A DNA stretch of 6,979 nucleotides from Gemmatimonadota bacterium (GTDB taxonomy: Bacteria > Gemmatimonadota > Gemmatimonadetes > Gemmatimonadales > GWC2-71-9), in assembly GCA_003220905.1 (NCBI GenBank), contig QHTS01000011.1, positions 1 through 6,979 of the forward strand, read 5' to 3'. This document shows positions 6,128-6,979 of this stretch, piece by piece. Each line of letters begins with the position of its first letter. Within the stretch, counting starts at the first letter, position 1. A model generated the notes under the pieces. That model was not told where the DNA came from, ran no database searches, and was given only the letters and a program-made list of their open reading frames with translations. Position numbers and translations under genes: made by a program.

Positions 6128-6598
6128 ATGAACATGCTGATGGCATTGGCAGTCAGCATCGGAGTGCTCATCGCCCTGTGGGTGAAGTTCGGCGCCATGG
6201 TCGCACCCGGTCTGGCAATCGCCGTACCCGCGGGCATCATCGCGTGGGCGTGCTTCTACGCGGCGGGGGGTAAGACGCAAGGACTCCAGAAAGCGATCGC
6301 GTCCAACGTATCGGGCGTCGTGTGGGTGCTGCTCGCGAACCTGGTCATTGGGGCGGCCGGCCTGCAGAGCGTGGCGTGGATCGTGATCGGCGTAGTCGCG
6401 TTCTGCATCGTCATGCAGTCGAAGGTCGCCGCGCTGTCGTTCATCCCTGGAGGGTTCGCCGGGGCGGCGGTGACAGCGGCGAGCGGGGCAGGCGGCGACA
6501 TCAAGGCCAACTTGATGGTCGCGGTTGCGCTGATCGCGGGCGCCGTGCTGGGCTACATCTCGGAGATGGGCGCCGGAATGATCGCGAAGAAGGCTTAA
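6128..6598 (+). CDS. DUF1097 family integral membrane protein (copy B)
   Basis: This 156-residue hydrophobic protein with about five or six membrane segments starts at ATG 6128, with GGGGAGG (6112-6118) 9 nt upstream. It is homologous to the product of the gene at 4132 and has the same length. Shared blocks include GLQ(K/R), SGVVW (residues 62-66), a V-x-Q pair after the fourth membrane segment, and an LS-x-x-x-G-x-x-AGA-x-V stretch. Outside these the two differ widely, so they are old paralogues rather than a recent duplication. The C-terminus ends in a short basic tail (IAKKA). It stands alone between its own promoter and leader and a downstream hairpin, so it is probably monocistronic. Function is unknown; E. 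coli YcdZ belongs to the same family. Possible roles are small-molecule transport or membrane sensing, and neither is shown by the sequence. Confidence 0.85.
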   Translation: MNMLMALAVSIGVLIALWVKFGAMVAPGLAIAVPAGIIAWACFYAAGGKTQGLQKAIASNVSGVVWVLLANLVIGAAGLQSVAWIVIGVVAFCIVMQSKVAALSFIPGGFAGAAVTAASGAGGDIKANLMVAVALIAGAVLGYISEMGAGMIAKKA

Positions 6599-6599
6599 G

Positions 6600-6615
6600 G
6601 CTTCCAACGGGAAGC
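6600..6615 (+). repeat. Small hairpin just after the second DUF1097 gene
   Basis: GCTTCC (6600-6605) and GGAAGC (6610-6615) form a perfect 6-bp stem with a 4-nt AACG loop, starting 2 nt after the TAA stop. It has no T tract. It may protect the mRNA 3' end together with the stronger hairpin that follows. Confidence 0.4.
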
Positions 6616-6629
6616 TGCAGGCGTTGTGG

Positions 6630-6655
6630 CGAGCGCGCCGCACCCGGCGCGCTCG
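6630..6655 (+). terminator. Strong GC hairpin, probable terminator of the second DUF1097 gene
   Basis: An 11-bp perfect stem (CGAGCGCGCCG paired with CGGCGCGCTCG) with a 4-nt CACC loop lies 32 nt after the stop codon. No T run follows (GTCTACTTGAC), so it is not a textbook intrinsic terminator, though such hairpins are common at gene ends in high-GC bacteria. It separates the DUF1097 transcript from the promoter of the transporter gene, which begins 6 nt later. Confidence 0.55.
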
Positions 6656-6660
6656 TCTAC

Positions 6661-6689
6661 TTGACAGTTCGTTGAGTCAGCCGGAAACT
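6661..6689 (+). promoter_or_regulatory. Candidate sigma-70 promoter for the MFS transporter
   Basis: TTGACA (6661-6666) is a perfect -35 box, with a 17-nt spacer to GAAACT (6684-6689), a weak -10 that keeps A2, A4 and T6. The first ten bases, TTGACAGTTC, are identical to those of the promoter at 5921. Transcription would start near 6696, leaving a short leader of about 23 nt. The weak -10 suggests that an activator or another factor may be needed. Confidence 0.45.
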
Positions 6690-6693
6690 CAAC
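6671..6693. promoter_or_regulatory. Inverted repeat GTTGAGT-N9-ACTCAAC, operator candidate
   Basis: Two perfect 7-bp arms (6671-6677 and 6687-6693) are separated by 9 nt. They fill the spacer and -10 region of the transporter promoter. A dimeric regulator bound here would block RNA polymerase, which is a typical repressor arrangement. The binding protein is not identifiable from the sequence. Confidence 0.45.
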
Positions 6694-6718
6694 CCTCCAC
6701 CCGCCCCTTGAGGGAGTT

Positions 6719-6979
6719 ATGACTGCTCCTCAACTCGCCACGAAGGACCTGCGGCGTGTCGTCATCGCCGCAGCTGTCGGGAACGTGATCGAGTGGTACG
6801 ACTTCTACATCTTCGGCAGCCTGGCCGCGCTCCTGTCGGTCAAGTTTTTCGCGGCAGGCGCCTCCGGAAGCGCGCTCATCAAGACGGTCGGAACCTTCAC
6901 CGCCGGGTTCCTGATCCGCCCGTTCGGAGCCTTCGTCTTCGGCCGCATCGGCGACATCGTGGGTCGCAAGTACACGTTC
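6719..6979 (+). CDS. MFS transporter, metabolite:H+ symporter (MHS) type, N-terminal part
   Basis: This gene is cut by the right edge after 87 codons. The ATG at 6719 is preceded by GAGGG (6710-6714) at a short 4-nt spacing. The N-terminus has VVIAAAVGNVIEWYDFYIFG (residues 14-33), the signature opening of the MHS family that includes ProP, KgtP and ShiA. A second membrane segment (about 57-76) follows, then FGRIGDIVGRK (75-85), the MFS loop 2-3 motif with its conserved Gly, Asp and Gly-Arg-Lys. It would import an organic acid, osmolyte or similar small metabolite with protons across the inner membrane. The substrate cannot be read from this part. It has its own promoter with an inverted repeat over it, so it is probably regulated separately from the DUF1097 gene. 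Confidence 0.9.
   Translation, partial: MTAPQLATKDLRRVVIAAAVGNVIEWYDFYIFGSLAALLSVKFFAAGASGSALIKTVGTFTAGFLIRPFGAFVFGRIGDIVGRKYTF

Noticed and set aside
6686..6718. Possible mRNA hairpin hiding the transporter ribosome-binding site (AACT/AGTT plus CCCTC 6693-6697 with GAGGG 6710-6714).
   Set aside because: With the promoter at 6661-6689 the transcript would begin near 6696, so most of the 5' arm would not be in the RNA. It remains possible only if transcription starts further upstream.

Overview
The window is very GC-rich bacterial DNA with short intergenic gaps, GTG starts on three of the eight genes and strong third-position G/C bias. The secreted M28-type peptidase resembles those I associate with Gemmatimonadota, as does the density of soluble signalling genes. 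I favour Gemmatimonadota or a similar high-GC environmental phylum, but this is inference and I cannot name a genus. No mobile element, tRNA, rRNA or CRISPR array is visible.

Layout: two genes run leftward from a divergent promoter region at about 2004-2212. They are a soluble HisKA/HATPase histidine kinase with no adjacent response regulator (852-2003), then, 13 bases further on, the 5' part of a secreted M28-family peptidase that leaves the window at base 1. A four-gene set runs rightward from the same region. It comprises a NagB-like/PIG-L-like fusion enzyme (2213-4135), a small DUF1097 membrane protein (4132-4602, ATGA overlap), a sensorless NarL-type histidine kinase (4599-5285, GTGA overlap) and a NarL/FixJ response regulator (5296-5907). 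The two 4-base overlaps and the 10-base gap make one translationally coupled operon very likely.

Downstream is a second DUF1097 gene (6128-6598). It has its own good sigma-70-like promoter and a leader of about 170 nt holding a long terminator-like hairpin. A strong hairpin follows it, then another promoter carrying a perfect 7-bp inverted repeat, and finally the start of an MFS metabolite:H+ symporter gene cut by the right edge.

Working model (inference): the fusion enzyme acts on an amino sugar or N-acetylated sugar. The coupled DUF1097 protein, kinase and regulator form a membrane-linked signalling unit in which DUF1097 may supply the sensing that the 228-residue kinase lacks. The regulator may control its own locus, the second DUF1097 gene and possibly the transporter. 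The DUF1097-kinase-regulator arrangement, and the leader of the second DUF1097 gene, are the most likely undescribed biology here.
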